From positions 143,684 to 207,683 of the forward strand of contig CAMYID010000016.1 of assembly GCA_947258435.1 (NCBI GenBank): a stretch of 64,000 nt of DNA, in the 5' to 3' direction. Each line of letters opens with the position of its first letter. The first letter of the stretch is position 1. The stretch comes from an uncultured Alphaproteobacteria bacterium (lineage in GTDB: Bacteria; Pseudomonadota; Alphaproteobacteria; UBA11222). The translations under genes and the position numbers were made by a program. The notes under the pieces were generated by a model. It was not told where the DNA came from. It searched no databases and saw nothing but the letters and a program-made list of their open reading frames with translations. Below are positions 42,844 through 52,362 of this stretch, piece by piece.

Positions 42844-44081
42844 GCGATCATCGCGCGGTGGACCGGACGGCCCCGGAATTGCCGCTCTTCCGACAGGTCC
42901 AGTTCCGGCTTTACGCGGCGGGTCAGACAGGCTGGTACGCCGCGTGGGGCGTGCGGCATGTGCTGTTCCCCTGGCTGATCGTCGTCGTCCTGAACGAAAG
43001 CGCAGACCGGGTCGGCATGGCGCAGATGGCCGTGCTGCTGCCCAGCCTGTTCTTCATACTTGTGGGGGGCCTTGTGGCCGACCGGCTTGATCTGCGGCAA
43101 TTGCTGATCCGCATTCAGTGGGTTGCGCTTGTGCCGCCTTTGGGGCTTGCCCTGCTTGTAGCGGCGGGACAGTTGTCCTATCCGGTGATGATCGGATACG
43201 GGTTGCTGCTGGGGCTGTGCACAGCCTTCGTCACACCGGCGCGCGATGCGCTGCTGAGCCGGGTGGCAGGCGATCAGGTACAGCGCGGCGTCACGATCGC
43301 GACAGGGCTGCAATTTGGCTGCCAGATCATCGGCATTACGATTGCCGGTGCGGCGGTAGCCATCGGCGCGCCGGCGCTGCTGCTCATTCAGGCCGGTTTT
43401 GTTGGCGTCGCGCTGGTTGCGACCTGGCGGTTGATGCCCGTCCCCTCGATGCGGGATCCGGCCGACAACGGTTCCGCCCTGCGCGATATCGGCGATGGCC
43501 TGAAGATGGCCGGGCGGACCCCGCCGGTTCTGCCCGTTCTTCTGATGATGATCGCCATGGGGCTTTGCTTTATGGGCTGGTTCATGGTGATTTTACCAAT
43601 CACGATCCGCGATCTTTACGGCGGCAGCTCGCCCGAGCTTGCAACCGCCCACACCTGCTTCATGGCCGGGACGGTTGTCGCCACCCTGCTGATCCTGCGG
43701 CGCGGCCCGATCCGCTTTCCCGGCCGCGCCCTTATCGGATCGCTCATCACCACCGCTTTGCTGCTGCTTGCCAGCAGTCTTACCATGCCCCTGCCGGCTT
43801 ATTTCGCCTGTGTGTTTCTGTTCGGTATCCTGTCGGGCGTTACCATGGCGATGGGCCGGACGATGGTGCAGGAAGCCGCCCCGGTCAGCCACCGTGCAAG
43901 GCTGCTTTCCATTTATCAGCTCGGCTATCTGGGTGCCGCGCCGATCGGATCGCTGCTGGTCGGTTTTCTGACCGCAGCGCTGGGTCCGCAGGACGCCACC
44001 CCCTTTCCTGCATTGCTTCTTCTCGGTTCGGTCCTGCTGCTGACGCCGGTGTCGCGGCTATGGGCGCGAGAAAGCGGATAG
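42840..44081 (+). CDS. MFS transporter, second of three tandem paralogues
   Basis: A 413-residue, 12-helix protein with LFPWLIVVVLNESADRVGMAQMAVLLPSLFFILVGGLVADRLDLRQLL and MGRTMVQEAAPVSHRARLLSIYQLGYLGAAPIGS, aligned block for block with the flanking copies. It starts at GTG inside the stop of the preceding gene with a strong GGGCGGGGGG upstream, indicating translational coupling. A paired or heteromeric function of the copies is conceivable but MFS proteins usually act as monomers. Confidence 0.87.
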   Translation: MSDHRAVDRTAPELPLFRQVQFRLYAAGQTGWYAAWGVRHVLFPWLIVVVLNESADRVGMAQMAVLLPSLFFILVGGLVADRLDLRQLLIRIQWVALVPPLGLALLVAAGQLSYPVMIGYGLLLGLCTAFVTPARDALLSRVAGDQVQRGVTIATGLQFGCQIIGITIAGAAVAIGAPALLLIQAGFVGVALVATWRLMPVPSMRDPADNGSALRDIGDGLKMAGRTPPVLPVLLMMIAMGLCFMGWFMVILPITIRDLYGGSSPELATAHTCFMAGTVVATLLILRRGPIRFPGRALIGSLITTALLLLASSLTMPLPAYFACVFLFGILSGVTMAMGRTMVQEAAPVSHRARLLSIYQLGYLGAAPIGSLLVGFLTAALGPQDATPFPALLLLGSVLLLTPVSRLWARESG

Positions 44082-44173
44082 GGCCGCTATGATCAGTCTG
44101 GTAGATTGCCCCCGATAACGCCTTGATTCGGACACAGGATGACGACAAACAAGAAACCGCTGCGCGCCCGACC

Positions 44174-45499
44174 ATGACATCCACGCCACCACAACAGACC
44201 GGCACTGAAACCTCCGTGCGGTCGGCAGGGGGGGAGGCGTCCCCGTTTGCCGCGGCGGATGCTGACGCCAGCCCGGCAATACGCCGCTGGTATCTGCTGG
44301 GCTTTGGCCTCTATTTCAGTGCCATGGGCATTCAGAGCGTGCTTTATCCCTGGATATTGACACAGGTGCTCAATGAAAGCGCCAGCCGTGTCGGCTTTGC
44401 GCAGATGATGTCGATGGTGCCCATGCTGACATTGGTGCTGTTTGGCGGCGTGGTCGCCGACCGCCATGAGTTGCGCCGGCATCTGATCGTTCTGCAATGT
44501 CTGATTGCCTTCGTACCGCTGTCGCTTGCGATATTCATCCGGCTGGATAGCCTGAGTTTTTTTCTGATGATCGCGATGAGCCTGGGTGCGGGCGCGCTCG
44601 GCGCATTTATCATTCCCGCGCGCGAGGCCATGCTTGTTCGGGTTGCGGGCGGGCAAATTCAGCAGACCGTAACGGCAACGACAGGCATTCAGTTCGGCAG
44701 CCAGATCATCGGCATCCTGCTTGGCGGTGGTGCCAGCTATGTGGCGATCGCCATGGGACGTGCACCTTCCGATGCCATGGGCGGCGCACCGTTGCTTGTG
44801 TTGCAGGCCGTACTGCTGTTGCTGGCCGCCCTGGCCACGATCCGCCTGCCCTGCTCGCCGCCCAAAACCGGTGAGCGACGCCATGCCGTCGCCGAAATCA
44901 GGGACAGCGTTAGAGAGGTTTTCCGGATTGACGCCATCCGCCCTATCGTGATCCTGATGTTCTTTACCGGTATCCTTTATATCGGGGTGTTCATGGTGCA
45001 ATTGCCGATCATCGTGCGCGATGTCTATCACGGTGATTCTGCCGCACTTGCCATTCTGAACACCTGCTTCATGGTCGGCACCTGCCTGTCCGCCATCGTC
45101 ATGACCCGTTATGGCCATTTCAGGCGGCAGGGGCGCGCACTGATCCTGTCAACCACGGCAAGCGGGCTTATTATGGCGCTGATCCTGCTTGAACCACCGC
45201 TTTTCGGCCTTTATGCGATTGCCGGGTTTTGGGGGATCAGTGGCGGCATCTCCATGGTCATGGGACGGACGCTTGTGCAGGCTGCCGCGCCCCCCGATCA
45301 TCGCGGGCGGGTACTGTCCATCTTCCAGCTTGGCTATATGGGGGGCGCACCGATCGGCGCGCTCCTGATCGGATTTGCCATCGACCGGATCGGCCCGATC
45401 AATGCCATATTCATTCCGACAATCGGCATGACCCTGCTGATGCTGATCGCACGATATCGGTCAGGCGTGTGGCATCTGCGCTATGAAGAGGAGGGGTAG
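44174..45499 (+). CDS. MFS transporter, third of three tandem paralogues
   Basis: A 441-residue, 12-helix protein with SVLYPWILTQVLNESASRVGFAQMMSMVPMLTLVLFGGVVADRHELRRHL and MGRTLVQAAAPPDHRGRVLSIFQLGYMGGAPIGA. It has about 30 extra hydrophilic residues at the N-terminus compared with its siblings. ATG 44174 is preferred over TTG 44123; neither has a clear ribosome site. It lies 92 bases after the second copy. A strong hairpin overlaps its stop codon. Confidence 0.85.
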   Translation: MTSTPPQQTGTETSVRSAGGEASPFAAADADASPAIRRWYLLGFGLYFSAMGIQSVLYPWILTQVLNESASRVGFAQMMSMVPMLTLVLFGGVVADRHELRRHLIVLQCLIAFVPLSLAIFIRLDSLSFFLMIAMSLGAGALGAFIIPAREAMLVRVAGGQIQQTVTATTGIQFGSQIIGILLGGGASYVAIAMGRAPSDAMGGAPLLVLQAVLLLLAALATIRLPCSPPKTGERRHAVAEIRDSVREVFRIDAIRPIVILMFFTGILYIGVFMVQLPIIVRDVYHGDSAALAILNTCFMVGTCLSAIVMTRYGHFRRQGRALILSTTASGLIMALILLEPPLFGLYAIAGFWGISGGISMVMGRTLVQAAAPPDHRGRVLSIFQLGYMGGAPIGALLIGFAIDRIGPINAIFIPTIGMTLLMLIARYRSGVWHLRYEEEG

Positions 45500-45509
45500 C
45501 CTCCTCTTC
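45485..45509 (+). terminator. 10-bp hairpin overlapping the stop of the third MFS gene
   Basis: GAAGAGGAGG (45485-45494) and CCTCCTCTTC (45500-45509) are a perfect inverted repeat around GGTAG, which contains the TAG stop. There is no U tract after it, so it may protect the 3' end or act as a bidirectional barrier to the convergent operon rather than as a classical terminator. Confidence 0.55.
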
Positions 45510-45599
45510 TGGAATGGATTGCGGCCTGTCGGGGTGATAGCCCATATCGCCGCGCCGGCACATTTTTCATGCCGGCAGGCTCTCCGCGCGTGAGGGCGA

Positions 45600-46739
45600 T
45601 TAATAGCCCTCAAGCGTGGCGTAGCGATCCCGGTGGAAAGCTGAATCGCCGAATGTCGCGGCCGCGACGCGGGCCCGCTTCATATAAAAGCCGATATCCG
45701 CTTCATCCGTCATGCCGATACCGCCATGCATCTGCAGCATTTCGCAGCTGATCAGGTGGAACGTATCATTCAGCCTTGCCTTGGCCAGACTGGCCGCCTG
45801 CGCGATATCATCGCGGTTGTCATCGATCGCCGACAGCGCATCGAGCACGACCGATTTCGACAATTCCACCTCGCAGAACATTTCCGCCGCCCGGTGGGCA
45901 AGCCCCTGAAACGATCCGATCGGCCGACCGAACTGCTGCCGCGTCTTGAGATATTCAACCGTCGTTTCAAACGCAACCTCAATCGCGCCAAGCATTTCGG
46001 CGGCAAGGCCGATCCGCGCCCGGTCGAGAATAGCGTCAAGCACATCGGCCCCCTTCTTCTTCTCACCGATGATCTTGTCACCGCTGGCGCTGGCCCCGTT
46101 AAAGGTGATATTTGCCGCATTACGGCTGTCGGCCATCCTGGTGGGGGTGATTTTGACGCCCGCTGCATTCGCATCCACAAGGAACAGGGTCAGCCCGTCA
46201 CGGTCGCCCGGTTCGCCGCTTTCGCGTGCCACAACGATCAGCTCATCCGCCACCTGCCCGTCAAGCACGAAGGTCTTCTCACCCGAAATGCGGTAGCCAT
46301 CGACCGACGGCCCACCCCGTGTGGCGATATTGTAAGGCGCGTGACGCGGCCCTTCCTCAAGCGCCAGTGCGACAATTTTCTTGCCCGCCGCGATTTCGGG
46401 CAGCATCGCCTTCTTGCGCACCTCCGATGCGCCCAGCATATAAGCCGATGCACCGATCAGCACCGTCGACATAATGGGCGAAGCCGTCAGTGTACGCCCC
46501 ATTTCCTGGAGTACGACACCAAGTCCGGTATAACCGAATTCCGACCCGCCATATTCTTCGGGAATTATGATGCCCGGCCAGCCAAGCTCGACCATTTCCT
46601 GCCACAATGCACGGTCAAAACCGTCCGGGTTCTTTTCGTCGCGCAGCTTGCGCAGCGCCGAAACAGGGGACTTATCCTGAATGAAGGCGTGTGCGGCATC
46701 CTTCAGCTGCTGTTGATCTTCGTTAAGTACCAAAGCCAT
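45600..46739 (-). CDS. acyl-CoA dehydrogenase, second subunit of an apparent heteromeric pair
   Basis: A 379-residue ACAD-fold protein (GWPGIIIPEEYGGSEFGYTGLGVVLQEMGR near the start; MHGGIGMTDEADIGFYMKRARV near the end). The C-terminal catalytic (I/Y)EGT segment is absent, replaced by ATFGDSAFHRDRYA. This asymmetry with the adjacent ACAD, which keeps IEGGTSEVQ, matches the alpha2beta2 dehydrogenases described for actinobacterial steroid and bile-acid side-chain oxidation. ATG 46739 follows AGAAGGAAACG. It lies 53 bases after its partner. Confidence 0.87.
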   Translation of the reverse strand: MALVLNEDQQQLKDAAHAFIQDKSPVSALRKLRDEKNPDGFDRALWQEMVELGWPGIIIPEEYGGSEFGYTGLGVVLQEMGRTLTASPIMSTVLIGASAYMLGASEVRKKAMLPEIAAGKKIVALALEEGPRHAPYNIATRGGPSVDGYRISGEKTFVLDGQVADELIVVARESGEPGDRDGLTLFLVDANAAGVKITPTRMADSRNAANITFNGASASGDKIIGEKKKGADVLDAILDRARIGLAAEMLGAIEVAFETTVEYLKTRQQFGRPIGSFQGLAHRAAEMFCEVELSKSVVLDALSAIDDNRDDIAQAASLAKARLNDTFHLISCEMLQMHGGIGMTDEADIGFYMKRARVAAATFGDSAFHRDRYATLEGY

Positions 46740-46792
46740 TTTTCGTTTCCTTCTCCCGCCGGGGCGGGACCAATTTCGAATTCCTGAAGCGA

Positions 46793-47992
46793 TTATTCGG
46801 GCAGGCCGAGCACGCGCTTGGCGATGATGTTGAGCTGCACTTCGGATGTGCCGCCTTCGATCGAATTCGCCTTGCTGCGCAGCCATTCGCGAGTGATGGA
46901 AAGCTCATGCTCCTCGAATGTGCTGTCTTCCCAACCCAGCGCCTGAGTGCCCATTGCCTGCAGCAGCAGCTCATATTTCCGTTTATTCTGCTCGGTCCCG
47001 TAATATTTGAACATCGACGATGCCGGTCCCGGAGGCGCTCCGGCCTTGGCTTCATCAGTCGTCCGCTGCACGGTCAGCCCAAAAGCGCGCGAGTTCATAT
47101 TATGCGCGGCAATCGAATCGCGCAGGGCGGGATCGGCAATCCGGCCATCTGCTTCACCGGCATATTTCTTCGCCACGACCGAAGGTGAACGCAGACCGCT
47201 GCCACCGCCGCCGCCCGGTCCGCTGCCCATGCCGGCAATCATCGTACGCTCATGCTGCAGCAGCGCCTTGGCGATGGTCCAGCCCTTGTTCAGCTCGCCA
47301 ACCAGATTTTCCTTCGGCACCTTCACATTATCGAAGAAGGTTTCGCAGAAGGGCGAGGAACCGCTGATCAGCTGAATGGGCTTTGTCGTCACCCCGGGGC
47401 TTGTCATATCGAACAGCAGGAAGCTGATCCCCTCATGCTTGGGCGCCTGCGGATTGGTCCGCACCAGACAGAAGATCCAGTCGGCAAAATTCGCATAGGA
47501 AGTCCAGATTTTCGACCCGTTGACGAGGTAATGATCACCCATATCCTCGGCCTTGGTCTGCAGGCCCGCAAGATCAGACCCGGCACCGGGTTCGGAATAA
47601 CCCTGACACCAGCGGATTTCCCCGCGCACGATCGGCGGCAGATAGTGCTTCTTCTGCTCTTCGCTCGCAAATTCAAGCAAGGCCGGGCCAAGCATCCAGA
47701 TACCGAAGCTCGACAAAGCAGGCCGTGCCCTGATACGGCCCAGCTCCTGCTGCAGGATCTTGTTTTCATCCTTGTTAAGGCCGCCGCCGCCATATTCCTT
47801 GGGCCACATTGGCGCGGTCCAGCCGCGTGAGGCCATATTATCGAGCCAGACCTTGCTGTCAGGATTTTTGTAAACCGCGTTGCGGCCACCCCAACAGGTT
47901 TCGTCCTCGGGCATCGGCGTGCGCATGGACGGCGGACAATTCTCCTCCAGCCACGCGCGGGTTTCCTGACGGAATTGCTCCAGATCACTCAC
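46793..47992 (-). CDS. acyl-CoA dehydrogenase, first subunit of an apparent heteromeric pair
   Basis: A 399-residue ACAD with WPKEYGGGGLN, IRWCQGYSEPGAGSDLAGL (flavin/substrate region), WTSYANFADW and the C-terminal NSIEGGTSEVQLNIIAKRVLGLP, which contains the EGT-like catalytic and FAD motif. The GTG start at 47992 has GGGAGGGTCCGCT upstream; the ATG at 48112 would add 40 residues unlike the family. A glycine-rich insertion (GSGPGGGGGSG, about 236-246) is unusual. With the next gene it probably forms a heterotetramer acting on bulky ring-bearing acyl-CoAs. Confidence 0.9.
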   Translation of the reverse strand: MSDLEQFRQETRAWLEENCPPSMRTPMPEDETCWGGRNAVYKNPDSKVWLDNMASRGWTAPMWPKEYGGGGLNKDENKILQQELGRIRARPALSSFGIWMLGPALLEFASEEQKKHYLPPIVRGEIRWCQGYSEPGAGSDLAGLQTKAEDMGDHYLVNGSKIWTSYANFADWIFCLVRTNPQAPKHEGISFLLFDMTSPGVTTKPIQLISGSSPFCETFFDNVKVPKENLVGELNKGWTIAKALLQHERTMIAGMGSGPGGGGGSGLRSPSVVAKKYAGEADGRIADPALRDSIAAHNMNSRAFGLTVQRTTDEAKAGAPPGPASSMFKYYGTEQNKRKYELLLQAMGTQALGWEDSTFEEHELSITREWLRSKANSIEGGTSEVQLNIIAKRVLGLPE

Positions 47993-48142
47993 AGCGGACC
48001 CTCCCTGGGTAAATGATTTTACGCGGCAACCGGTTGCACAGAACGCACCCGATCCGCCACGCCAATAGCTTTGCATCGGGTATACACCAGCGCGGGCCGG
48101 AGCGGCAATCATCCCGCGCCGAAATGGATCGGTTTTCTGCCC

Positions 48143-49663
48143 CTAAAGTCCGGCTGTCCCGATACCGGCCAGCGTCGCGATCTCGTCGAGCCTCACATGC
48201 CGCTCAAGATGATCAGCCCAACGGTCGAGTATCCGCTCGATCTGCGCATCGTAATTCAGCATGGCCGCACCGCGCCCGCCCAGCATCGCAAGCAAATCGC
48301 CGCGAAACGCATCGGCCGCGAAAAGCCCATGCAGATAGCAGCCCATCACCCGCCCGTCTTCGGAAACCGCCCCCTCTGCGCGCCCCGCAAGCATCAGCAT
48401 CGGCCGCTCAAGGGCGGGGCCCGTACTGCGGCCGCAATGAATTTCATAACCGCGCACCGCCGCTCCCGACCAAAGGGCCCGGCCATGGGTTTCGCGAAGG
48501 GCCTTCTGGGCGGTGATAACCGTCTTCATCGGCAACAGCCCCAGCCCGGCGATGGTTTCGGGCGCGCCCTCCACCCCGTCGGGATCGGCGATGGTCTGGC
48601 CCAGCATCTGAAAGCCCCCGCAAACCCCCAGCACCCGGCCGCCACGGCGATGATGCGCCAGCAGATCGATCTCCCACCCCTGGGCGCGAAAGAATTTGAG
48701 ATCGGCGATCGTCGATTTACTGCCTGGCAGAAGGATCAGCGCCGCATCGGCGGGCAGCGGTTGGCCCGGCGGCACAATCACCACCTCAGCCCCCGGTTCG
48801 GCCAGAAGCGGGTCGAGATCGTCGAAATTCGCGATCCGGGGCAGCCGCGGCACTACGATCCGCGGACGCGCAACAGCTGTTGCATCTTTTGCGACAGCCG
48901 ATGCAACAGATGCAACAGAATGCGACAGTTTTGCACCGGAAAGCGACATGCTGTCTTCAGCGGGCAAAAGCTGCAATTCATCGAATGCCGGCACGACACC
49001 AAGTGCCCTCCAGCCGGTATGCTCCGCGATCGCCGTCACCCCGTCATCAAACAGGCTGACATCGCCGCGGAACTTGTTGACGATAAACCCCTTCACCCGC
49101 GCCGCCTCGGCTGCGGCCAGGACCGCATGGGTGCCGACAAGACTGGCGATCACACCGCCGCGTTCAATATCACCGATCAGGATCACCGGCAGATCGGCGG
49201 CTTGCGCAAACCCCATATTGGCGATATCCCCGGCGCGGAGGTTAACTTCCGCCGGACTGCCCGCCCCCTCGACCAGCACAAGGTCGGCGTCACCCGCCAG
49301 CCGGTCGAACGCGCCGCAGACCGCCGCAAGCAGTTCGGGTTTGTGCCGCGCATAATCGCGTGCGGAAAAACTACCAACCCTTTGACCGCAAACGATAAGC
49401 TGGGCACCCTTTTCGCTTTGCGGCTTGAGCAGCACCGGGTTCATATCGGTGGCGGGCGACACCCCGGCGGCACGCGCCTGCAGCGCCTGCGCACGACCGA
49501 TTTCGCCGCCATCAGAGGTCACGGCGGCATTGTTGGACATATTCTGCGGCTTGAAGGGCCGCACGCGCAGGCCGCGGCGGCTGAATGCGCGGCAAAGCCC
49601 GGCAACGATCAGCGATTTGCCGACATCGGAGCCTGTACCCTGAAACATGATCGCACCCGCCAT
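48143..49663 (-). CDS. cobQ: cobyric acid synthase
   Basis: A 506-residue CobQ: N-terminal ATP-binding synthetase domain ([20 protein letters not shown], residues about 8-27; [16 protein letters not shown]) and C-terminal glutamine amidotransferase domain with the nucleophile in [11 protein letters not shown] and a histidine in [10 protein letters not shown]. It amidates four side chains of adenosylcobyrinic diamide. An unusual Ser/Ala/Val-rich insertion ([18 protein letters not shown]) precedes the conserved [15 protein letters not shown], encoded by a short DNA repeat. It follows cobP by 12 bases and sits inside the catabolic island. Confidence 0.95.
   Translation of the reverse strand: MAGAIMFQGTGSDVGKSLIVAGLCRAFSRRGLRVRPFKPQNMSNNAAVTSDGGEIGRAQALQARAAGVSPATDMNPVLLKPQSEKGAQLIVCGQRVGSFSARDYARHKPELLAAVCGAFDRLAGDADLVLVEGAGSPAEVNLRAGDIANMGFAQAADLPVILIGDIERGGVIASLVGTHAVLAAAEAARVKGFIVNKFRGDVSLFDDGVTAIAEHTGWRALGVVPAFDELQLLPAEDSMSLSGAKLSHSVASVASAVAKDATAVARPRIVVPRLPRIANFDDLDPLLAEPGAEVVIVPPGQPLPADAALILLPGSKSTIADLKFFRAQGWEIDLLAHHRRGGRVLGVCGGFQMLGQTIADPDGVEGAPETIAGLGLLPMKTVITAQKALRETHGRALWSGAAVRGYEIHCGRSTGPALERPMLMLAGRAEGAVSEDGRVMGCYLHGLFAADAFRGDLLAMLGGRGAAMLNYDAQIERILDRWADHLERHVRLDEIATLAGIGTAGL
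48870..48928. repeat. short degenerate repeats inside cobQ
   Basis: Copies of a TGCAACAG/TGCGACAG unit recur in this stretch, including adjacent ATGCAACAG copies at about 48901-48918. They encode the Ala/Val/Ser-rich insertion in CobQ between its two domains and look like an in-frame microsatellite expansion. Confidence 0.7.
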
Positions 49664-49675
49664 TGCCGACCCCGC

Positions 49676-50275
49676 CTATTTCATCTGCAGCGGCAGACCG
49701 GCCGCGACGAAAAATACCTGATCGGCCAGGGCCGCCACCTGCTGATTGAGCCGCCCCGCATGATCGCGAAAGGCCCGTGCCAGCGCATTATCGGGCACAA
49801 TCCCAAGCCCCACCTCGTTCGCAACAAGAATCACCGGGCCCGACAAGGTCGCAAGATCGGCCAGCAAAGCCTCGAAGCGGGCGGCGATCCGGATGCCAGC
49901 TTCGCCCGCGGCCCCTGCCCCGGCCTCTGTTTCTGCGTCCGCTTCCGCTTCCATGACATTCGATAGCCACAAGGTCAGGCAATCGACCAGCAGCACATGG
50001 TTCGGCGCATCCACCGCGCGCAGGGCAACCCCGAGATCAAGCGGCGCCTCGCAGGCCTGCCATTCCGGGCCCCGCACGCGCTGATGCGCCGCTACACGCG
50101 CGGCCATTTCCGCATCCCGGATCTCGGCGGTCGCGATATAGAAAAGCTTATGCCCCGCAGTTTCGGCCGCCTGCTCCGCTAGCCTCTGCGCAAAGGCGCT
50201 CTTGCCCGACCGCGCGCCGCCCAGCACAAGGCTCAGCGGAGGCAACAGCTCAAACTGCGGATCGTGGTCAGCCAT
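49676..50275 (-). CDS. cobP: adenosylcobinamide kinase / adenosylcobinamide-phosphate guanylyltransferase
   Basis: A 199-residue CobP/CobU: P-loop LVLGGARSGKSAFAQRLAEQ (about 17-36), the guanylylation region with ARVAAHQRVRGPEWQACEAP, LLVDCLTLWLSN and LVANEVGLGIVPDNALARAFRD. It phosphorylates adenosylcobinamide and attaches GMP in late cobalamin synthesis. It carries a low-complexity Glu/Ala/Gly insertion (EAEADAETEAGAGAAGEAG, about residues 110-128), making it longer than the usual 170-185. It is first of the cobP-cobQ pair. Confidence 0.94.
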   Translation of the reverse strand: MADHDPQFELLPPLSLVLGGARSGKSAFAQRLAEQAAETAGHKLFYIATAEIRDAEMAARVAAHQRVRGPEWQACEAPLDLGVALRAVDAPNHVLLVDCLTLWLSNVMEAEADAETEAGAGAAGEAGIRIAARFEALLADLATLSGPVILVANEVGLGIVPDNALARAFRDHAGRLNQQVAALADQVFFVAAGLPLQMK

Positions 50276-50374
50276 GGAAATGCTGTTACTCTCAACTCAA
50301 AGGGAATTGCCCGAACAGTTCTAGCGCAATCGGCCCGTGCCGCGAAAGTGTCGCGCGGGGAGCAAGGAGGCAAA

Positions 50375-50405
50375 TAAAAAACCCCGGCAGACAGGGCTGC
50401 CGGGG
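50375..50405 (-). terminator. intrinsic terminator after the acyl-CoA synthetase gene
   Basis: On the minus strand CCCCGGCAG pairs with CTGCCGGGG (50397-50405 with 50382-50390) over a six-base loop, followed by TTTTTTATTTG. It lies about 50 bases after the synthetase stop, so cobP and cobQ should have their own promoter. Confidence 0.88.
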
Positions 50406-50453
50406 AATAAACGCATTTATACGTTGGTCATTTACACGTTGGTGAGCGGGCTG

Positions 50454-52106
50454 CTAGCTCGCGATACCAAGCGTTGTTTTGGCAAAGTTCGAGGCACTTT
50501 TGTAATCGGCCTTGCCGTTTGCGGCCCGCAGAGCGATATCAGCAGGCAGTACCCGTTTGGGCGCCTTATAAGGGGCAAGCCGTTCCTTCACCCAGTCGCG
50601 CAGCTCTTCCTCATTGAAGTTGACCCCGGCATGCAGCCTGACGACACCGGTGACCGCCTGACCCCATTTTTCGTCCGGCACCCCGACAACAAGCACATCT
50701 TCCACGGCGGGATGGGTCTTCAGCGTTTCCTCCACCTCTTCGGGATAGATTTTCTCGCCCCCGCTATTGATGCAGACAGACCCACGGCCCAGCAGTGTCA
50801 GTGTGCCGTCTTTCTCCACCGTGCACCAATCGCCCGGGATTGAATAGCGGACCCCGTTGATGACAGGGAAAGTCTTCGCGGTCTTTTCCTCATCCTTGTA
50901 ATAGCCAACAGGGATCGCGCCCGAACGGGCGATGAAACCCGGCACGCCGGACCCCGGTTCGACTTCCTGATAATCTTCGGTAAAGACCTTGCATTCCTCA
51001 CCAATGGTGAATTTCGCAACCTCGGTCGTGCCGGCGGCTGTCGTATCGGACCGGCCAAAGCCCACCGCCTCAGACGCGCCGAAGGAATCCATCAGGATCA
51101 TATTCTGATTGTGCTTGAGCAGGCCCTGCTTGACTTCCGGGCTCCACATCACACCCGATGACAGCATACCGAACATCGAGGAGATATCGTATTTGCCCGG
51201 ATTTTCCTCAAGAGCGCGCAGCATCGGCTTGGCAAAGGCGTCACCCACAATCGCGATGGTATTGACCTTGTAACGTTCAATCGTGGCCCACAATGCATCC
51301 GCGTCAAGGCTGTGTTCAGGCGTCGTGACGATGCAGCCGCCCTGGGTATGGCAATTCATCGCTGACAGCATCGCCGTGCCATGCATCATCGGGCAGGCGG
51401 GAATGAGCTTGGCGCGCAGCGGCAGGGCGGCGACCCGGTCGCCATGTTCTTCGGTCGTCGCGGGCGGATCGACATCGGGATTGAGGAGCGAAGCGCCATG
51501 GCCTGTGGCAGCCCACATCGCTTCATGTTCCCACATCACCCCCTTGGGCATACCGGTCGTGCCGCCAGTATAGATGAAGAACATATCCTTGCCCGAGCGT
51601 TCGATGCCGAGCCTGGCACCGTCACCCTGACTGACGACACTTTCGTAATTCACCGCATAGTCGGCGACCGGCGCAGCGAAATCATCCTCGGGCGGCACCT
51701 CGATCCAGAGTTGCACCTTGGGGAGCTTGTCGCGCAATGCCGTGACATGTTCGCGGAATTCGGCGGAATAGACGACCGCTTTCGAATCGGAATTGTCGAA
51801 GATGTAATGCAGCTCTTCATCACGGTAGCGGTAATTGACGTTCACATGAACCATCCGCGACTTAAAACAGGCCGTCAGCGTTTCCATATAGGCGGGACCG
51901 TTCCGCATGTAGTGCGCAACCTTGTCCCCATACTCAAGGCCCGCATCGAGGAAAGCACGGGCCAGACGATTGGTCCGCACCATATATTCGTCCCACATGA
52001 TGGTACGGCCTTCGGTGCCACCCGGCCCCGCATGGATGAGCGCGGGTGTGCCGGGCGGTGTTTTATCCGCAACCGCTTCGAATACATCCCCGTAGTTCCA
52101 GGCCAT
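50454..52106 (-). CDS. acyl-CoA synthetase, FadD type
   Basis: A 550-residue ANL-superfamily ligase. The AMP-binding P-loop-like motif is FFIYTGGTTGMPKGVMW (about 175-191), with the later motifs YDISSMFGMLSSGVMWS, DSFGASEAVG and LLGRGSVCINSGGEKIYPEEVEE (about 452-474). The catalytic lysine lies near the C-terminus in RVLPADIALRAANGKADYK. It activates a carboxylic acid as acyl-AMP and then acyl-CoA. Its style resembles mycobacterial-type FadD enzymes for steroid or branched acids. ATG 52106 follows AAGGGAGTAACG. Confidence 0.9.
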   Translation of the reverse strand: MAWNYGDVFEAVADKTPPGTPALIHAGPGGTEGRTIMWDEYMVRTNRLARAFLDAGLEYGDKVAHYMRNGPAYMETLTACFKSRMVHVNVNYRYRDEELHYIFDNSDSKAVVYSAEFREHVTALRDKLPKVQLWIEVPPEDDFAAPVADYAVNYESVVSQGDGARLGIERSGKDMFFIYTGGTTGMPKGVMWEHEAMWAATGHGASLLNPDVDPPATTEEHGDRVAALPLRAKLIPACPMMHGTAMLSAMNCHTQGGCIVTTPEHSLDADALWATIERYKVNTIAIVGDAFAKPMLRALEENPGKYDISSMFGMLSSGVMWSPEVKQGLLKHNQNMILMDSFGASEAVGFGRSDTTAAGTTEVAKFTIGEECKVFTEDYQEVEPGSGVPGFIARSGAIPVGYYKDEEKTAKTFPVINGVRYSIPGDWCTVEKDGTLTLLGRGSVCINSGGEKIYPEEVEETLKTHPAVEDVLVVGVPDEKWGQAVTGVVRLHAGVNFNEEELRDWVKERLAPYKAPKRVLPADIALRAANGKADYKSASNFAKTTLGIAS

Positions 52107-52362
52107 TTCGTTACTCCCTTGATTACCCTTGAGCCGCACAGTGGGGCGGCGATTATATTGTCTGATCGTTGCTGCCTATTTTGCCTGCGCGGCGGGTCTT
52201 TCCGCAACCGTCAAAAACATGAAATACCGCTGACACAGACATATTTCAGACAGGAAAACCGATTGAACACCGTCACATAAGATAATAGGCATTGCCACCA
52301 CGGCAATGCCTATCTGCACGCGCGATCCACGCGCCGGCATTTCAGTGAAAACAGAGGGCGGT

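Noticed and set aside
48071..49966. A 631-codon open frame on the plus strand across cobQ and cobP
   Set aside because: It is antisense to two genes with complete, family-matching motifs; its translation is rich in His/Arg/Pro/Gln and has no recognisable domain, as expected for shadow frames in GC-rich DNA.
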